Below are positions 5,525 to 6,255 of a DNA stretch of 6,255 nucleotides, piece by piece; position 1 is the stretch's first letter, and every line of letters begins with the position of its first letter. Below the pieces are notes generated by a model that worked only from the letters and a program-made list of their open reading frames with translations, was not told where the DNA came from and searched no databases. The translations under genes and the position numbers were made by a program. This DNA is from Cyclobacteriaceae bacterium. GTDB lineage: Bacteria > Bacteroidota > Bacteroidia > Cytophagales > Cyclobacteriaceae. The stretch lies in NCBI GenBank assembly GCA_029882725.1, contig JAOUKG010000176.1:1-6255 (forward strand). The letters are read 5' to 3'.

Positions 5525-6255
5525 ATGAAGAAATTCTTTTTTAAACTCCTGGATATTGAGCCAGCTCAGGCAACTCGTGTATTACTTATGCTTGGCATGG
5601 GTTTTTTTATGGGTATATTTCTGGCCACATTAGACGTGAGTGCTTCTGCTTTATTTCTTCAAAATTTTGATGAAAAAACCGACTTACCTCTTGCTATTTT
5701 ATTATCCGGTGCCGCTGGTCTTATCTTTACTAGTATTTACAACTTTTTTCAAAGTAGAATAAAATATAAAACACTTGCCATAAGTACACTTGCCCTTATG
5801 ACAATTGTTTTATTTGGTGTTCAGATTGCGCTCGAAAGGTTTACAGATACAAGGGAAGTTTATCGCATAATTTTCATTCTTCTCCTCCCACTCAATTACC
5901 TTACCTTATTGGTTTTCTGGGGAACGTTTGGTAGAATTTTTTCATTGCGCGAATCAAAAAAAATTATTGGAAGTATAGATACGGGTCAATTAATTGCATC
6001 CATCCTCGCTTTATTTTCAATACCTCTATTACTGCAGGTAATGCAAGCAGTTGACCTCCTCAAAATAAGCTTCGTTGCTGCATCCGGAGTTCTTCTAATG
6101 TTAATTGTTATAGCGGTTAAAAAACTTTATAATGTTTCGGGGCAAAAAAGAACAGAGAGGGTAAGCTATGCCCGACTGATGAAATCAAAATACGTGGTAC
6201 TCATGGCCACTTTTGTTATCGTTTCAATGATTGCACTATCATTTGTTGATTTTGC
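5525..6255 (+). CDS. Multi-spanning membrane transporter, Tlc/NTT-like (MFS-type), 3' truncated by window edge
   Basis: The frame is open from the ATG at 5525 to the window end (243 codons plus two bases), with no stop. An in-frame TAA at 5519-5521 makes this ATG the first possible ATG start. No ribosome-binding site is visible. Six hydrophobic segments are complete, near residues 18-45, 54-75, 82-103, 113-135, 148-171 and 179-198. A polar loop with several basic residues (about 199-222) then leads into a seventh at 223 onward. This fits the first half plus central loop of a 12-helix transporter. The start (KLLDIEPAQATRVLLML, then MGFFMGIFLATLD) and the GSIDTGQLIASI segment at 149-160 resemble Bacteroidota proteins annotated as Npt1/Npt2-type nucleotide transporters or MFS transporters, some of which carry C-terminal HEAT or cyclic-nucleotide-binding domains. 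That is recalled similarity. The substrate cannot be told and the C-terminal half is missing. It is divergently oriented to the OmpA-family gene across 185 bases. Confidence 0.72.
   Translation, partial: MKKFFFKLLDIEPAQATRVLLMLGMGFFMGIFLATLDVSASALFLQNFDEKTDLPLAILLSGAAGLIFTSIYNFFQSRIKYKTLAISTLALMTIVLFGVQIALERFTDTREVYRIIFILLLPLNYLTLLVFWGTFGRIFSLRESKKIIGSIDTGQLIASILALFSIPLLLQVMQAVDLLKISFVAASGVLLMLIVIAVKKLYNVSGQKRTERVSYARLMKSKYVVLMATFVIVSMIALSFVDF

Overview
The window looks like chromosomal DNA from a member of the Bacteroidota. The DNA is AT-rich, ribosome-binding sites are weak or absent, and the proteins are typical of that phylum: a lipoprotein-type M1 peptidase with a GMEHQ motif, and an outer-membrane-associated protein combining PD40 propeller blades, carboxypeptidase-regulatory-like domains and an OmpA C-terminal domain. 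A finer taxonomic placement cannot be made from sequence reading alone.

Layout, left to right. (a) 1-3030, plus strand: a probable three-gene run with 17 and 16 base gaps. It holds the 3' end of a likely M1 aminopeptidase, a complete M1-family lipoprotein peptidase (273-1958), and a complete CorA magnesium/cobalt channel (1975-3030) that matches the Thermotoga maritima prototype almost residue for residue at functional positions. (b) 3031-3546: a compact repeat-bounded unit between convergent genes. A perfect tandem array of the heptamer ATAATTG (about 14.9 copies) starts on the base after the corA stop. It is followed by a 116-residue four-helix-bundle gene of the 23S rRNA intervening-sequence (IVS/S23) family, and then a short right arm carrying the same heptamer in inverted orientation. 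The arms can pair over 26 bases and enclose the small gene. (c) 3543-5339, minus strand: a 598-residue OmpA-family protein whose stop codon lies inside the right repeat arm. (d) 5340-5524: a 185-base divergent intergenic region with one weak promoter candidate for the OmpA-family gene. (e) 5525-6255, plus strand: the 5' part of a multi-spanning membrane protein resembling Bacteroidota nucleotide-transporter-like (Tlc/NTT, MFS-like) proteins. It runs off the window.

The flanking genes are housekeeping or envelope functions: exopeptidase activity in the periplasm, divalent cation uptake, and envelope anchoring or secretion-related scaffolding. They show no sign of a shared pathway beyond probable cotranscription of the first three. 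The part that deserves attention is the 3031-3546 unit. It has the architecture of an IVS element (complementary ends around a four-helix-bundle gene), but it sits between protein genes rather than inside a 23S rRNA gene, and it fills the whole intergenic space. Calling it a mobile or structured-RNA element is an inference; the repeats, the gene and their geometry are read directly from the sequence.
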